Of a stretch of DNA of 64,000 nucleotides, positions 46,825 through 60,011 are shown piece after piece. The stretch's first letter is position 1. Each line of letters opens with the position of its first letter. Both the position numbers and the translations under genes were made by a program. The stretch is from Brachynemurus nebulosus (taxonomy: Eukaryota > Arthropoda > Insecta > Neuroptera > Myrmeleontidae), in contig JAPWDM010000002.1 of assembly GCA_035578155.1 (NCBI GenBank), positions 38,057,437 to 38,121,436 of the forward strand, in the 5' to 3' direction. Below the pieces are notes generated by a model. It worked only from the letters and a program-made list of their open reading frames with translations. It did not search any database and had not been told where the DNA came from.

Positions 46825-47290
46825 TTTTCGATATCGATAATTTTCGATCACGAAAAATAGGTTTTGACAGTCCCAATATATTAGGAATACCCACAACTTG
46901 CTTCGCTTAAGCCTTCAAAAATTTCGTTATTTTTGAGCTACGATGTACCGTTTACGAGATATTTACAACCAAAGGTTTACGTTTTCGAAAAGTATGAAAA
47001 ACTAATTTTTTTGAAAATATTTTATTGGTGACAAAACCAATTTGACTAATCAGTCTGAAGCAATTAATTATAATCAGTTTATGATGAGTAACTCGGTATC
47101 GATAATTTTCGGTAACGAAAAGTAAGTTTTAATAGTCCCAGTATGTTCGGAATACACCCAACTTGCTTCGCTTAAGCCTCCAAAAATTTCGTTATTTTTG
47201 AGCTACGATGTACCGTTTACGAGATATTTACGATCAAAAGTTTACGTTTTCGAAAAGTATGAAAACTAATTTTTTCGAAAATATTCTATT
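46825..47290. repeat. Second copy of the 270-bp tandem module
   Basis: Two diverged units (TCGATATCGATAATTTTCG, ACAACTTGCTTCGCTTAAG, AGCTACGATGTACCGTTTAC) like those at 32230-32684. GGACC/GCGTAAATT-type sequence near 46615-46700 suggests a partial relative of the pogo-like element at 31313-34509. Confidence 0.7.
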
Positions 47291-48154
47291 GCCGACCAAA
47301 GAAATGAGACTAATAGAGCATAAATTAAACCATTATACAATCAATTTATTATAATTTGTTAGACATTTAGTAGTAAAAGTAATTAAACACATTTAACTGA
47401 AAATATTATGTTATTTATTCTTCTTTTCTTCTATTATAACTATTAGGAGTATGTAGCTATTAGGGATATGCTGCTACAATTTTATTTTGTTTTTGGATTT
47501 TAATTTACTTATATGATTTCTTACATTTTCTTTTATGTCAATATTTTGCCGATTGAAGTTTTTCCCACATTTGTCTCTTTTTATTATACAAATATTTCGA
47601 TCAAGCTTTTAGTTTACTTTTTGGTTTACATTTTATCTTGCACGCAATATCCTGATTTAATTTTTGTTTTTACCGGAAAAATTTCTAAGTTTTCAGTGAA
47701 TAACGTTCTGACCCTGTATTAATTAATCCTTTTTGTATATTTGTCGCCCGTAAATCGCGATTTCGCTTTCGTTTCTTTCCTTCCGAAACAGGTGTTGTTA
47801 AATTTCCATTAGTATTATTTGGGAAAGTTTCGTCCAAATTAAAATATATATCCAAATTAACAGTAATAGTTAAAGCAGAAGACAAAAACTGTCCATTATT
47901 TAAATCTAAATGGATAAAATTACTTAAATTGTTTAAATTATATGGTTTAAATTGTTTAAATTATACGATTATATTCAGAAAGAGCTGTTAAATTAATTTT
48001 TTCTTTATCAGTGTCCATATTTTAAAATTAAAATAAATTATAATTATATTTTAATAACAATAATCCTACGAAAGGATTCGTCTAAACTCAATAAACATTA
48101 AATATGACTAAAATTGTGAACATCATTGTAAAATGATAACAGAAGAAGGAATAC

Positions 48155-48216
48155 CAAAATGCGTGTAGTTACCTATACGCATTTTGGTATGGACTGTATG
48201 TACCTACAGTCCACTC
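48155..48216. repeat. Two adjacent short hairpins
   Basis: ACCAAAATGCGTGTAG pairs with CTATACGCATTTTGGT, and directly next TGGACTGTATG pairs with CTACAGTCCA. Both are near perfect and abut without spacer. Function unknown. Confidence 0.7.
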
Positions 48217-48525
48217 TAACTAACATGTAGGCACTTAATAAAAGAAATCACATACATATACCTTTTTTAATCTAAATAAAAAGTTAATTTTTTGTTTTCT
48301 CTTTGTTACAACTACACATGCAACAAAAATTTTTTAAACCATTTATTCTGAGGTTGTTAAAATTTAAAAAAAGTTTATGGACTATAACTTTTTTATTTTC
48401 TAGAATTTTAGGATGAAAATTTCACCAATCGATAGCTTTATGTAGCTGAATCCAATGATATAAAAATCTCAAAAACGAAAAATTTGCAGTTGTAACAGTT
48501 TTATTCTCAAAGTGCCATATATATA

Positions 48526-49078
48526 CATCTGAACTCTTTTTTATGTGCTTTTTTGTGCGATTTTTTTATGCAATTTTTTTATGCGGCTTGTAAAAAAGGG
48601 TCATTAAAATGCATAATGTGAATCAAATTCACGAGACAGTAAGAAACTTAAACAATTACTATAATAACTTTCTTTGATAAAAATACTATTTAATGACTTT
48701 TAAGCATTTAATCAATTCAATCAAGCATAAGCACATAAATTAGTGCATCTTTTAATTTTTTTTACACATGTATTTTTCAAAATTTTCATAATATTATGAA
48801 AAGGAAATAAAATATTCCTACGTGTAAATTAAGACTTCATCTTGTTTATAGAAGCAACTTCTAAGGAAATTTCTAAGTTTTGACCGTTTTGAGTGATGTT
48901 TTTTCGATGAAACTTTTTTTATGCAGTCCCGACCAACCACATAAAAAAAAAAGTTTTTTGTACAATCTGGATCGAACTTGTATACTTTTTATAGCTATTT
49001 ATGATATTTTTGAATATATTTTTTTGTGCGATTTTTTTTTATGCGGTCCCCTTCACCGCACAAAAAAAGGATCAACTG
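48526..49078 (+). mobile_element. Pogo/Tc1-type MITE, family Z copy 2 (complete)
   Basis: Starts CATCTGAACTCTTTTTTATG and ends, inverted, CAGTTGATCCTTTTTTTGTG, with TA on both sides (48524-48525 and 49079-49080). Length 553. It is related to 14144-14600. It contains TTTTTATGCGGT/ACCGCATAAAAA pairs near both ends. No ORF. Confidence 0.78.
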
Positions 49079-49080
49079 TA

Positions 49081-49549
49081 CCGTGAAATTATATTTTCGC
49101 TTTAAAGTTCATAAAAAATTGTTATAACTCAAAATACTTAAAGGCTAAATAATTGTAAAATAATAGCAAAAATATTCTAGAAACTAACCCCCAAATCCTT
49201 TAAAAATTTGAGCGAAGTGGGACTAGCAGTAAATAAGATGTTGACATTTAATTGGATTTCATGGTAGCGCCGTGGATACTATTACTCCGAATGCAATGGT
49301 AGGGAACCATCTAAGAACTATTCGACCGCATAATTTCTGACAATTTCATAAAAAAGAATTGAATAGTTGCCATTTGGTGCAAACTGGCGAAACGCAGACA
49401 GACAGACAGACGGACGGACAGACACCAAACCAAAATTGTTCAGGAAGCTCTAAAACGTAAACTGTGCGTAAAAAAATTTATTTTGGAAGGAAAAAATTTT
49501 TTATTATTCAAAAGTGATCATAATGCTTCCGCTAGTCTCGGAAGCAATA
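49081..49549 (+). mobile_element. Family X copy 3, right piece
   Basis: Resumes at CCGTGAAATTATATTTTCGC, exactly where the left piece at 45790 stops relative to copy 2. It carries only one of the two internal units, then the GACA-rich tract and the terminal hairpin ending GGAAGCAA. Confidence 0.72.
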
Positions 49550-49555
49550 AACAGC

Positions 49556-51400
49556 TGGAAAGATCTTGAACAAATGCTCAAATACTTTCCAGATTTTGGA
49601 AATAATTAACTTAAATAAAACTGTGCTCCTAGAACCTTACAAAAGACCCAAAATAAGCTGCTGAACTGATCACTACCATTTTTTTTCTTAAAAACTATTA
49701 CGATTTCAAAAAGAATTAACGTGTAGATTAAAATTGTCTTCTAAGATCCTAGAGCTCTAAACACCTAAAATAAATGATGGGACGAATCTTGATCAAATCT
49801 TGCTCAAATACTATCAAGATCAAGAAAAAATGATCGTTACGTCAAGAGTGTCTCCTACGGCAACAAAACGGCTAGACGGGTATTGACAAATGTTGTTCAA
49901 TAAATTGGATCAGAAAAAAATTAATGTATTTAAAATTTTTCGTCCAGGAAGTTGGACTGCCAAAAAGGCTTCAAAATGTGGAAATGAGATGTGTTATTAA
50001 AATATAAATACGGGTAGTGATAGCTGAAAGTGAAATTCGATATTATAAAAAACGATTTGTTTTCTTTACTTTCACCTTTTACAGCAAAACAAATTAACGA
50101 AGCTGTGTTGAGAACCAAGGGGCCAAACTACTATATGTGTATAGTGAATGTTAGTATGTGTGATTGTCGTTATGTATGTGGTGCGAGGTGCGAGGTGCGA
50201 GGTGGGAGTGGATACATACTATCGAACAACTCTATGTATGTATCTGCTACTAATGATGTAACCACGATCTAACAATCAACAGTCTTCACCTAACAATGCT
50301 TGTTTGCTCTTGTAGAGCCGATGGACGACTAGTCAGTAAGCAGTATGTAAACTGAATGTATTTCCTTGAAAAAGTCTTATTTTCCTTGTTTTTGTGTGAA
50401 AATCATGTAATTTTTTGGTTTTTTATTTGATAAAATATCATCAAAATATCATTTTTAGCTTGTAACAAATTTGTTCTTACAATTTTTCTTATTTTTATTT
50501 AACCTTGATTTTTTGTACAAATTTGAAGTATGTGTAACTTGCATTAAACAAAGAGAAATTGTGACCGCTAAAGTATGATGAAAAATTTGAAAGTGGGGTA
50601 AATATGAAGAATTTGAGTTGGTCCTTACTCTGATGTACCTCACTCCTCTTGTAATCCATTCTAAATAATTTTTCTGATGGCATTCACATTTACCCCGAAA
50701 TTCATAAGATTTGCAAAACCGCACCGGGGAAATGTGAATGGCTTATAAAATTTTTGTTTTTCATACGAATTTGCTCAAAATTTGTGTGGTGCATCCTGAA
50801 TAATGTAGAATTAAAAATAAATCAACCATAATGTGATATATAAAATAAAAAATACTTAAAACAACGCTTTTATCTCAATTCATGAAAATCCATTCACAAT
50901 TACCCCGGTCAACCCTACATGAGATAAAAACAAAATCTTTTTGTTTCTTTCTTCTTTCACCTAGTATAACCAGAGTACAAAATCTTAGGTTAATATAAAA
51001 TAGTAAGGTAATTGTCTTTGGATCGCTTGATATGGATTGACCCGTATACAGATATCTGTGGAAAAATTTAAAAAAAAATCATGCAAATTAATTTGTTGCT
51101 AAGCATTTGGAGAAAAATAATTTTGGAATTTTTGTAGATACTCGTATTAATAAGTATTTCTATAGATACCACCAATAATATTTTTACCTACGACTACTAT
51201 GAAATTACTTATCTACTGTGGAAAATACTATCTGTATCCTATAAAGAAATAAACAACTGGATTGTCCAGTTATCATCAATTGGCACTTCTGCTGTTTTCA
51301 GCAAATTCCATACATATGAAAATTAGATATGCTCTAAAAATATGAATATGACTTGAAAATATGAAAATATGAATAATAGTTTAGAGTCGTCGAGCGAGCG
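49556..51400. other. AT-rich DNA, no gene recognised
   Basis: Contains a short (GGTGCGA)n run at 50180-50205 and, at 50690-50920, inverted motifs ACATTTACCCCG ... CGGGGAAATGTGAATGG with a further ATTACCCCGGTCAACCC, likely fragments of a DNA transposon. No convincing exon. Confidence 0.4.
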
Positions 51401-52080
51401 AAGCGAAGCACATAAGGAACTGATTTTGTTGTACAAAATTTCAGAATATCAAATTTAAATAAACGTGTGGTCACATTGTCCGTCAGTTACACCAAATAGG
51501 GCGCAAATTAAAAAGCTGAAGAAATTTGACAATTGTTACTTAAGTATTGTTGAGATCTCTGTGAAAGATGAAAGTGACGTTAAAATGGTTTCCCATGGCC
51601 TTGGTGACTTGAAGGGTCTAAAATAGAAACAATTCTAAAACTAACTACTTCTAAAACTTCTAAAACTAATACTAAGTTCTTACGGTGCGGAAATATGAAG
51701 ATGCTAATAAAATATGAAGATAGTTATTTTAGAGTCATTAGGTGAGCAGGGTCAAGTGCTATAAATAGTTAATTTTGCACAGAATTTTGAAATATAAGAT
51801 TGAATTGACCTATAAATTTTACCTATAATTTGATCTAACATCGTTTGACATCTAGGTTGTGTAGACACTCGGTAGATGGCGCTGTGCTTCGATTTCTAGA
51901 TTATGCATTCTATTGCACGTCTTATTTGTTTATGTTCACGATGTCAATGATTTTTATAATTATACTGTGTATTGTGTTATAATTGTGCAGTGTATCGTTT
52001 GAAACGATAAGAAAAAATTAATTCAATCAATTATAACTACTGAGCCACAGCAACGCGTGGCCGGGTCAGCTACTAATATA
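51400..52080 (+). mobile_element. Possible Helitron-type 3' part
   Basis: Ends GCCACAGCAACGCGTGGCCG followed by GGTCAGCTACTA. The CCAC...GTGG pair gives a short hairpin about 7 bases before CTA, recalling Helitron 3' ends (hairpin then CTAG-like tip). GCGAGCGAAGCGAAGCA near 51400 is also common in such repeats. The left end was not found and no Rep/helicase sequence is present. Confidence 0.3.
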
Positions 52081-52844
52081 TAGATTAAGCCTTATACCAT
52101 AGTTTCAGATACTACATTTTTTTTACCTCTGCTTATAATGAAAACGTTTTATAATGTTTTAATTGTTTTTTTGACGACTGTATGAGTACGTCTCGATCGC
52201 TATATCCTCCGCACTCGTTCATTGGTTCATTTGAATATTATAATATACGATTTAATACGTAATAATATATTTTTATTAATTATTTTATATATGTAATTCT
52301 ATACATATTGTATGTACATACATATGTATATTAAATTTATGGCATGAATGAATGGTTCACTATTCTATTGTTATATATCGCAGCGGAGATCGCGGAGATG
52401 GCCTTCATTTAGACGCACATATTCAAACATATGAATAATACGAGCATTTTTTTTATCGTATCTCGAAATTCGCGCGATTAAATCAATATTAATAGGTAGG
52501 TAATTCGATTCGTTATAGGCAACTAGCAGTACATAAATGTTGTGTTGATGTAAATTTTCACGGCAAACTTTTAACGTTTAAGCACTTTAAAAAAATAAAC
52601 ATTACACTGGTAAACAGTGATTTTGTTAAACAAATTCGAATCGCTTTATTAAGCACTACTACCTACCCACAAATAAACCTTATATTTAGTTTTGTTCAAT
52701 CACCCTCAGTTTCTGTTAAACAAAACTGATTACACGAATTTTGCTTACTGACCTAAGCCTAAGCGAGACGCTCTTATACTAGGTAAACGAAATGTTCTTC
52801 ACTCTCTTTTAATAAATCCTGAAAATGTATTGCTACCTCCATTC

Positions 52845-52996
52845 AAGGGTGGATCCAACCAGTTGAAAAAGGAGGGGGAGACTGTCTCTAATCCCAGGAG
52901 GAATTTTGAGGAATTTTGTGTTCTGAATGTATGTTTAACTAAAAAAGTTACCTATTGTCGGTAAAGGGGGGGCAGCCCCCACAGCCACCCCCTGGA
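52845..52996. repeat. Short GC-rich inverted-end repeat
   Basis: AGGGTGGATCCAACCAG at the left and CCTGGACCCGCCTATGCC at the right are imperfectly inverted around a G-rich body (GGGGGGGCAGCCCCC hairpin). Probably a small DNA MITE, inserted just before the pseudogene that follows. Confidence 0.5.
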
Positions 52997-52999
52997 CCC

Positions 53000-53530
53000 G
53001 CCTATGCCTCCATTGCACATCAAACTCGGACTTATAAAAAGCTTTGTTAAAGTTATGGACACTAATGGAAATGGTTTTTGTTACTTGAAACAGAAATTTC
53101 CAAAAATAAGAGATGCTAAAATAAAAAAGGGTATATTTGTAGGGCCAAAAATTAGATACCTACGGACTGATAAACAGTTTGAATAAAACTTAGTCCGATC
53201 GAAAAATCTGCATGGACATGTTTTCGAAATATTGTTTATAATTTTCTTGGAAACCACAGGGCCGAAAACTATAAAGAGTTGGTTAGCAACTTCTTAACAG
53301 CTTACAAGGATATAGGATGCAATATGTCGCTCAAAATACACCTTTTGCACTCACATTTGGATTTTTTTCTCACAATTTGGGGGCCATTAGCGACCAATAC
53401 GGTGAGCGGTTCTATCAGGAAATATCTAACATGGAAAAACAGTACCAAGGCAAGTGAAGTGCGAACATGTTAGCTGACTACTGTTGGACGCCCCTGCAGA
53501 TTTGTAGCTGTTGCGCCCCTGATGATCCTA
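53000..53530 (+). pseudogene. Decayed ORF of a repeated uncharacterised insect protein family
   Basis: The plus strand reads PPLHIKLGLIKSFVKVMD and IFVGPKIRYL in one frame. After a stop it continues as NFLGNHRAENYKELVSNFL, then YKDIGCNMSLKIHLLHSHLD, and in a third frame QYGERFYQEISNMEKQYQGK and LADYCWT. The segments are in order with at least two frameshifts and stops. The whole resembles the C-terminal region of a multi-copy protein family often seen in insect genomes with transposon character. I recognise the pattern but not a function. Not functional here. Confidence 0.68.
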
Positions 53531-53579
53531 CATTTCAACAAATTAAAAGATAATTTTAAGTAAAAATTATTTGCGAAAA

Positions 53580-54340
53580 ATTCTAACTACTAACTAAGAA
53601 ATCCTAATTTGAAAAATTTCACTTGATAACATCAACAAATTAACATTTTTCTTCTCAAATCAAGTTTTACTGAACTTATTTAAATTACGATGATTGATCT
53701 AATTAGAATAATTTGGGTGTGAGATACCATTTTTGTTTTCAAAATTTTCTTTTGGATATACCTATAACGGCTTGGAAGAAGTTCTTTCCTGTAGTCCCAA
53801 TAATTTAATTTTGGCAACGAAAGAACGGCTTTGTAAATAAATTTATTTCATCATTCTAATATTATCAAGGCAATAAAAATTTTCATTGAATCTGATGACG
53901 TAATCAAATTAAAATTTTAAATTTTCTCAAATTAAACTTTATGGAAATGATTTGAATTACGCTGATTGCTTGAATTAAAGTAGTTTGGGTGCGAGCTTTT
54001 TATTTTTGCTATTGAAGTGATCGAACTCCTCTTAAAAAAAATTTTTTAATAGTCCTACATGTCTATTTTTGGCAAAAATAAAATGAACGATTTCGAAAAC
54101 CTACAGTTTACTTCTAATTTCAAAATTTTAGTCATCCTGATGTTACCAAATGAAAAATTCTTTCTCTTCAAATCAAACTTTATGAAAGTGTAACTTTGAA
54201 TTAAAATGATTGGTTGAATTAACATAATTTGTATAGAAATTTTTCATCTTTGCTACTAAAATAACGAAATACCTATAATTTTTCAGTTTTAGATTTCCGG
54301 AAATAATTCATTTATTTAAATCATACATTTTCCTTATCTT
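53580..54340. repeat. Three diverged tandem units of about 250 bp
   Basis: Each unit carries TTCTCAAATCAA.TTTTA, then ATTAC.ATGATTG.T..AATTA and AATTTGGGTGTGA-type blocks (at about 53655-53735, 53930-54000 and 54165-54245). Related, partly inverted units occur at 61480-62600 and 62940-63060. Old satellite-like repeat. Confidence 0.55.
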
Positions 54341-54397
54341 GCACAAATCGCCCAAAGTTTAATAAAAAAAATCAGTTAGTTTTATCAAAGGTTTAAA

Positions 54398-56322
54398 GGG
54401 CATAGCCGGGTAAGATAGGGAAATCGGCCCTTGACGCAAAATTAATTGTTTTTATAGGAAATAATACTTCTTAGCCCCAGATACATTTCCGCCAAATTTC
54501 AACCCTCCGAGGCTAATAGTTTATGAATACACAAACAGAGAAAAATTTTCAAAAAAATTTTTTTTTGGCGAAATTACTGAGCCGATTTATTTGAGTTTAA
54601 TATATATTGTATACCCACCTTAGGTGAAGTAATAAAAAAAAAATTAACATTATATCCCTTTATTATACTAATTTTTTTAAATTTTTAAATTTAAGAAAAT
54701 TTTTTTTTGGCACTTACGCGTTAGCGACACCCACTATTTTTTGTTCAATAATTTGTCTCTTAGTACTCTATAACATATATTTTTATGGAAAAATTTTAGT
54801 TGGTAGAACATAGTAATATTTCAATACAAATGCATGCCATGTTCGGTACTACATATATTACCTATGTATAAAAAGGACCATAAAGTAAAGCATCTGCCTT
54901 ATTTCTAAAACACAGTAGGACTCTAATGAGTGCAATGAAATGTTCTCTTCCCCCCTGAGTTGCAGTTCTTGGAGTTCCTGTGACGGTCTAAAAAAATATA
55001 TATTTTGAGTTGTTATAAAAAATATGTTTTAACTTGCTAAAAAATAATTTTCAAGGTTAATTTTACCATGAATCTGAATATTAGAATGAAATCAATAAAA
55101 AAATTATCTCAGCATACTTACTAATTAAAATTATATCTAAATCAACAAAAATTATAAGTTTTAGAAACTTTATTCAAATAAAGATAATAATAATAACAAT
55201 AATGCGCTTAAATGTTATATTGCTTTAATAATAATAAACATTAACTTAATAAATTGGAACAAAAAACTTTATAACAATGTATAGTAATAACAACAATCCA
55301 GCTAAAACCTGTTGTAGTTATTACATGTACATATAACTAACTTGAAGAAAGTAGTGTACATTTGTACGCAATATGTAGCTCGTCCCTCTCATTTGATATT
55401 TTTGTTGCACTTAAGGAGGTGCTAAAAGTGGATTTTTTCTGTAATAAAATTACATACGTTCATAACTACGACAAACAAGCTTAGACAGACGTCTAGCTTT
55501 ATCTGCCGTTTGTCTTATTTTGTTAACACGATGACGGGTCATGGAGAATTATAACAAAATGACCAACTGGTATACTATTTTGACAGCTAATCAACATTGT
55601 ATGAAATTGCTGACATCGTAAGAGGTGGTGTATGAGCTAACAAAGTTTCACTTGACGTCTTACAAAGGAAAAAACTCTAACAAAAGAGAAATCAATGTCT
55701 ATTTTGTTTTATTGATAAAAAAAGACAAACGGCAGATAGTGTTGGACTTTTGTAAATTTAGCTAGTTTATCGTAGTTATGAACGTATGTAATTATATTAT
55801 TTTAGAAATAGGGTAGATATTTTACTTTATAGTCCTTTTTATACATAAGTAACATATGTAGTACTGAACATGGCATGCATTTGTATTGAAATATTACTAT
55901 GTTCTACCAACTAAAATTTTTCCATAAAAATATATGTTATAGAGTACTAAGAGACAAATTATTAAACAAAAAATGGTGGGTGTCGCTAACGCGTAAGTGC
56001 CAAGAAAAAATTTTCTTAAATTTAAAAATTTAAAAAAATTAGTATAATAAAAGGATGCAACGTTAATTTTTTTTTTAATATTTCGCCTAAGGTGGGTACA
56101 CAATATATATTAAACTCAAATAAATCGGCTCAGTAATTTCGTCAAAAATAAATTTTTTTTGAAAATTTTTGTCTGTTTGTGTATTCATAAACTATTAGCC
56201 TCGGAGGGTTGAAATTTGGCAGGAATGTATCTGGGGCTAAGAAGTATTATTTCCTATAAAAACAATCAATTTTGCGTCAAGGGCCGTTTTCCCTATCTTA
56301 CCCGGCTATGTCCTTTATAATA
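54398..56322. repeat. Foldback element of about 1.9 kb with an inner hairpin
   Basis: The outer arms (about 54398-54900 and 55805-56322) are mirrored from GGCATAGCCGGGTAAGATAG inward, through GGCACTTACGCGTTAGCGAC and TATGTATAAAAAGGACC. An inner inverted pair starts at ATTACATACGTTCATAACTA (about 55450) and ends near 55795. Between them, 54908-55210 is homologous to 63110-63420. No coding capacity. The opposing minus-strand ORF at 55897-56103 is spurious. Confidence 0.85.
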
Positions 56323-56324
56323 AA

Positions 56325-58250
56325 AAAATATGGTGGTTTTTTGTACAAAAACAACAAATGTACGTGTATATAACTAAATGATTCATATGAATTAAAAACT
56401 CATACATACACATGTACATATATGTTTCTATGTACAATGCAACAAGCGAATCCCAGTCTCAGTCAATTCAATAAATTAGAAATATCATTGAGCTCTCATT
56501 TCCAATAAATTCTATATGTTATCAATCCAATTATTAATAAATTCATGGAATTGTTATCATACAACAGCATAGATATTACACATTATAGCATAATAAGGAT
56601 AATTATACCTCTTAACTGCGCGCTAAATAATTCCGTATTTATTATAATAATAGTAATGTAAGTTTAGGCGTTTGTTCTTTTTTAAACCTGAAAGAAACTG
56701 ATATTTTTGTACTCCTTTCCCAAAATCTTTTGTAAGAAAGGAATACAAACAACAATTTTTTTTTTGAGAAAAGGATACAAAAATATTATTATACAAAAAA
56801 AAACCACAGTTTCGCTCTTAATATTATAATCATTCACTAAAAAAAGCTATTAAAATGTTTTCGAAATTTTTAAGGGGACTTTTTTTTATTGTAAATTTTA
56901 TAAGTTTTACACTAATATAGTTTTCTTTAAAAAAAAGAGAAGGAGAATTTTAAATAATAAAAAAAATTTCCAAAGTTGCGAACGTAAAAAGTTATTTCAG
57001 GTAGACGAAAATTCTTGAGTCAGGCTGACACCCAGTTAGAAGCCGTTTGTTTTCTCTAGTACATATACTGGTTGCTGGTCACTTGCGCCCCGCGGTCAAC
57101 GACCCTGTATCAGTGGCTCTAAGGGTCATTTGAATTATAGAACAGTGTCACTCAAGGGATTCATTTCTAAATTTACCTTTTATTATTTTCAATAATTAAA
57201 TATTTGAATTTATTATATTTCAGTATTTAAATATTATATATTATCTTTAATAAACTTTTCAAATATTCGTACAACACTTGGCCTTATAACATTAATAGAT
57301 AATGAAGAAGAAAAAATGGTTTGTCACTGGAGGCAGCAAGGGCGCCCATATTTGGGGCCGCCGTAAATTATTTCCGGCGCTCGGCATGGCAGACCGTTTT
57401 TCGACGCTCTATACCTCAGCTTTCACATTTTTTCCTAAACATAAGGATCACAACTTTTGCATATATGTAAGTGTAAAAGAAATAGAATAGGAGTAAGCAA
57501 AAATACACGTAATTAAATTACCAATTAAGTAAGCACTGAAAAATACGTGAATCATTATCGGAAAGTAAAAATTTATATTTTCATGATTAAATCAACACAA
57601 AAATAAAAATATGTAGAAAGTATTTGCAATCAAGAATCAATATAATCTACCCTATTTTTTCATCCTTAGGTATATGTTTTGAATATCACGCATATTTCGA
57701 AAAAATGCAAAAACCTGTATCGCCTAATTTTTGGCGCTCTTTCTATTTATGGATTGAACCACTCAGACTGTAGAAGAAAATTTACCCCCATTTTCACCCC
57801 TTCAGCCCCCTTGTGTACTCAATCCTAGTTTACCCTATACAGGTGAATAGATCTTTCAAAGAGTAGCATTTCGTCAATTTAAAGTTTTCCTCTAGCTCTT
57901 ATATAGTTTTCGAGATATCTTAATAAATGTGATCTGCACTACCCCCCCCCCCCCCATTTTAGAGGCTGGTTTCACCCCGCAAAAGTGGAAGATGGCCGAT
58001 AAAAAAATACGAGTCCTTTATTTTTGCCTATTCTACGCACCAACAAAGTTTCATCAAAATTGTGAATTTCACTCTGGGTACATCTCCTTGTGAATTAAAA
58101 ATACCGTACGGTTACCCTCAAGTCCAGTGACAAAAGACGGCATTTTTGCCATGACCGTGTAATCTAAAAGATCCCATGTCTTCTTCACTTCCCTAAAAGA
58201 ATGCGATCGTACAGTTTTTACCGTACGGCGAAAACCGTATAATGTGAAAG
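56325..58250. other. AT-rich DNA with two GC-richer patches
   Basis: GC-richer stretches at 57010-57150 and 57320-57410 do not encode a recognisable protein. At 57640-58060 there is an inverted, diverged copy of 37750-38340, including a C14 run near 57941. No gene recognised. Confidence 0.4.
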
Positions 58251-58841
58251 GAGAGTTAACGTAAAAGCACCAGTTATGGACAGTGTACCCATAATGGACG
58301 TTTTGAACATTGAAGATGAAAAAGAAGTAAACTAGAAGGTTTATTTCTACTAGAAACACCACATAAGAATTGTAATAGTTCATACTACATAATATTCAAA
58401 TTTGAAATCTATAAGCTACTTAAGTAGTTTTTATGAAAGTGGTTATGATACTAGGAGCGGTGACAACTGATGGAACAATTTTAGGTTATTTATAAGAAAG
58501 TTATTGCAAATGAATGTTATAATTATTATCTTATAAAAAAAAGTATAAACTTAATATTAAATAACAATGTATTCTCCAGTTTATATATTTATCTGGAATA
58601 TGTATTATAGCCTAATTTTCTTGAAACCACTTAAATATCATTTGATATATGTATTGTTTATGACTGGTGCAACTTATACGTACTGATCCAGTCATGGACA
58701 CTTTGTCCATTACTGGGGTTCCTTATCGTTTTCTGTATTTTGGTATTTTATAGTTATAACTTATATAACTTTTCATTTTGTGTTGGTAATTGTTTAAAAA
58801 TATTATCCGATCCAGTAATGGACACAAATGTTTATGAATGA

Positions 58842-59340
58842 TTGTCCACAATTGGTAATGCCAGATTACAGTTCATTTTTCCTTTCATTGGAGAAAATAT
58901 CTGTTCAACTGCATTTGGTACACCATCTACTTCTTCAAATTGTCTACAATCTTATTCAGCGATTTCTGCAGCTGTTTTTAGAAACACGAGGATTCCGTCA
59001 TCTTTTAAACGCGCTTTATTTTGGCCCGAATTAGAAATTAAAAGATGACGCGAAAAAGAGCAATTACGTTGAGCTGTTACTAGTGAAAGTTAGATAATGC
59101 ATATGACAAAACAAGAAAAGAAAACGAAAAGGAGCAAAAACAATAAGAAGAAAAAGAAAAATGGATAAGAAAAAGGTGAGAAAAGAAAATTTTAAAAGAA
59201 AGTAAGAATAAAGCCGTAGAAAGAAAAGAACAAACAAAATAAAGAAAGAACGAAGAACAATACATTTCAAACACAAGCTTAACAATAGAAGACGTTGACA
59301 TAAAAATAGAGTCAGCAAATCATGAAAGTAAAGACGCACA
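58842..59340 (+). pseudogene. Possible pogo-type transposase C-terminal remnant
   Basis: The plus strand reads STSSNCLQSY..., then IPSSFKRALFWPE, followed by a Lys/Glu-rich tract with several frame breaks (KQEKKTKRSKNNKKKKK). Ser-rich linker, FK.ALFWPE-like motif and charged tail together recall the end of pogo/Tigger transposases. Stops and frameshifts make it inactive. The gap follows 35 bases later. Confidence 0.42.
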
Positions 59341-59374
59341 CATTGGCGAGTGCCGAATTAATCCTCTCTGAGGC

Positions 59375-59874
59375 NNNNNNNNNNNNNNNNNNNNNNNNNN
59401 NNNNNNNNNNNNNNNNNNNNNNNNNNNNNNNNNNNNNNNNNNNNNNNNNNNNNNNNNNNNNNNNNNNNNNNNNNNNNNNNNNNNNNNNNNNNNNNNNNNN
59501 NNNNNNNNNNNNNNNNNNNNNNNNNNNNNNNNNNNNNNNNNNNNNNNNNNNNNNNNNNNNNNNNNNNNNNNNNNNNNNNNNNNNNNNNNNNNNNNNNNNN
59601 NNNNNNNNNNNNNNNNNNNNNNNNNNNNNNNNNNNNNNNNNNNNNNNNNNNNNNNNNNNNNNNNNNNNNNNNNNNNNNNNNNNNNNNNNNNNNNNNNNNN
59701 NNNNNNNNNNNNNNNNNNNNNNNNNNNNNNNNNNNNNNNNNNNNNNNNNNNNNNNNNNNNNNNNNNNNNNNNNNNNNNNNNNNNNNNNNNNNNNNNNNNN
59801 NNNNNNNNNNNNNNNNNNNNNNNNNNNNNNNNNNNNNNNNNNNNNNNNNNNNNNNNNNNNNNNNNNNNNNNNNN
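59375..59874. other. Assembly gap (500 N)
   Basis: Exactly 500 N, a nominal scaffold-gap size, so the true length is unknown. ORFs running through it are meaningless. Confidence 0.99.
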
Positions 59875-60011
59875 TCCACTTTGAGGCTCGACATTTCCTT
59901 ATCGGGCCCGCCCTTCTCCCACAAGAAAGAAAAGAGCACAAAAAAAAATATATCTTAAACAATCTTATCTACAAATCTTTTCAAAATAGACAGTTTAATC
60001 GAGCCCTTTAA

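Noticed and set aside
50030..50272. 80-codon ORF with a Cys-rich end
   Set aside because: The Cys and Arg residues come from a GGTGCGA tandem run; no other feature supports a gene.
59312..60011. Long ORFs of about 200 residues
   Set aside because: They run through 500 unknown bases; only the edges are real sequence.
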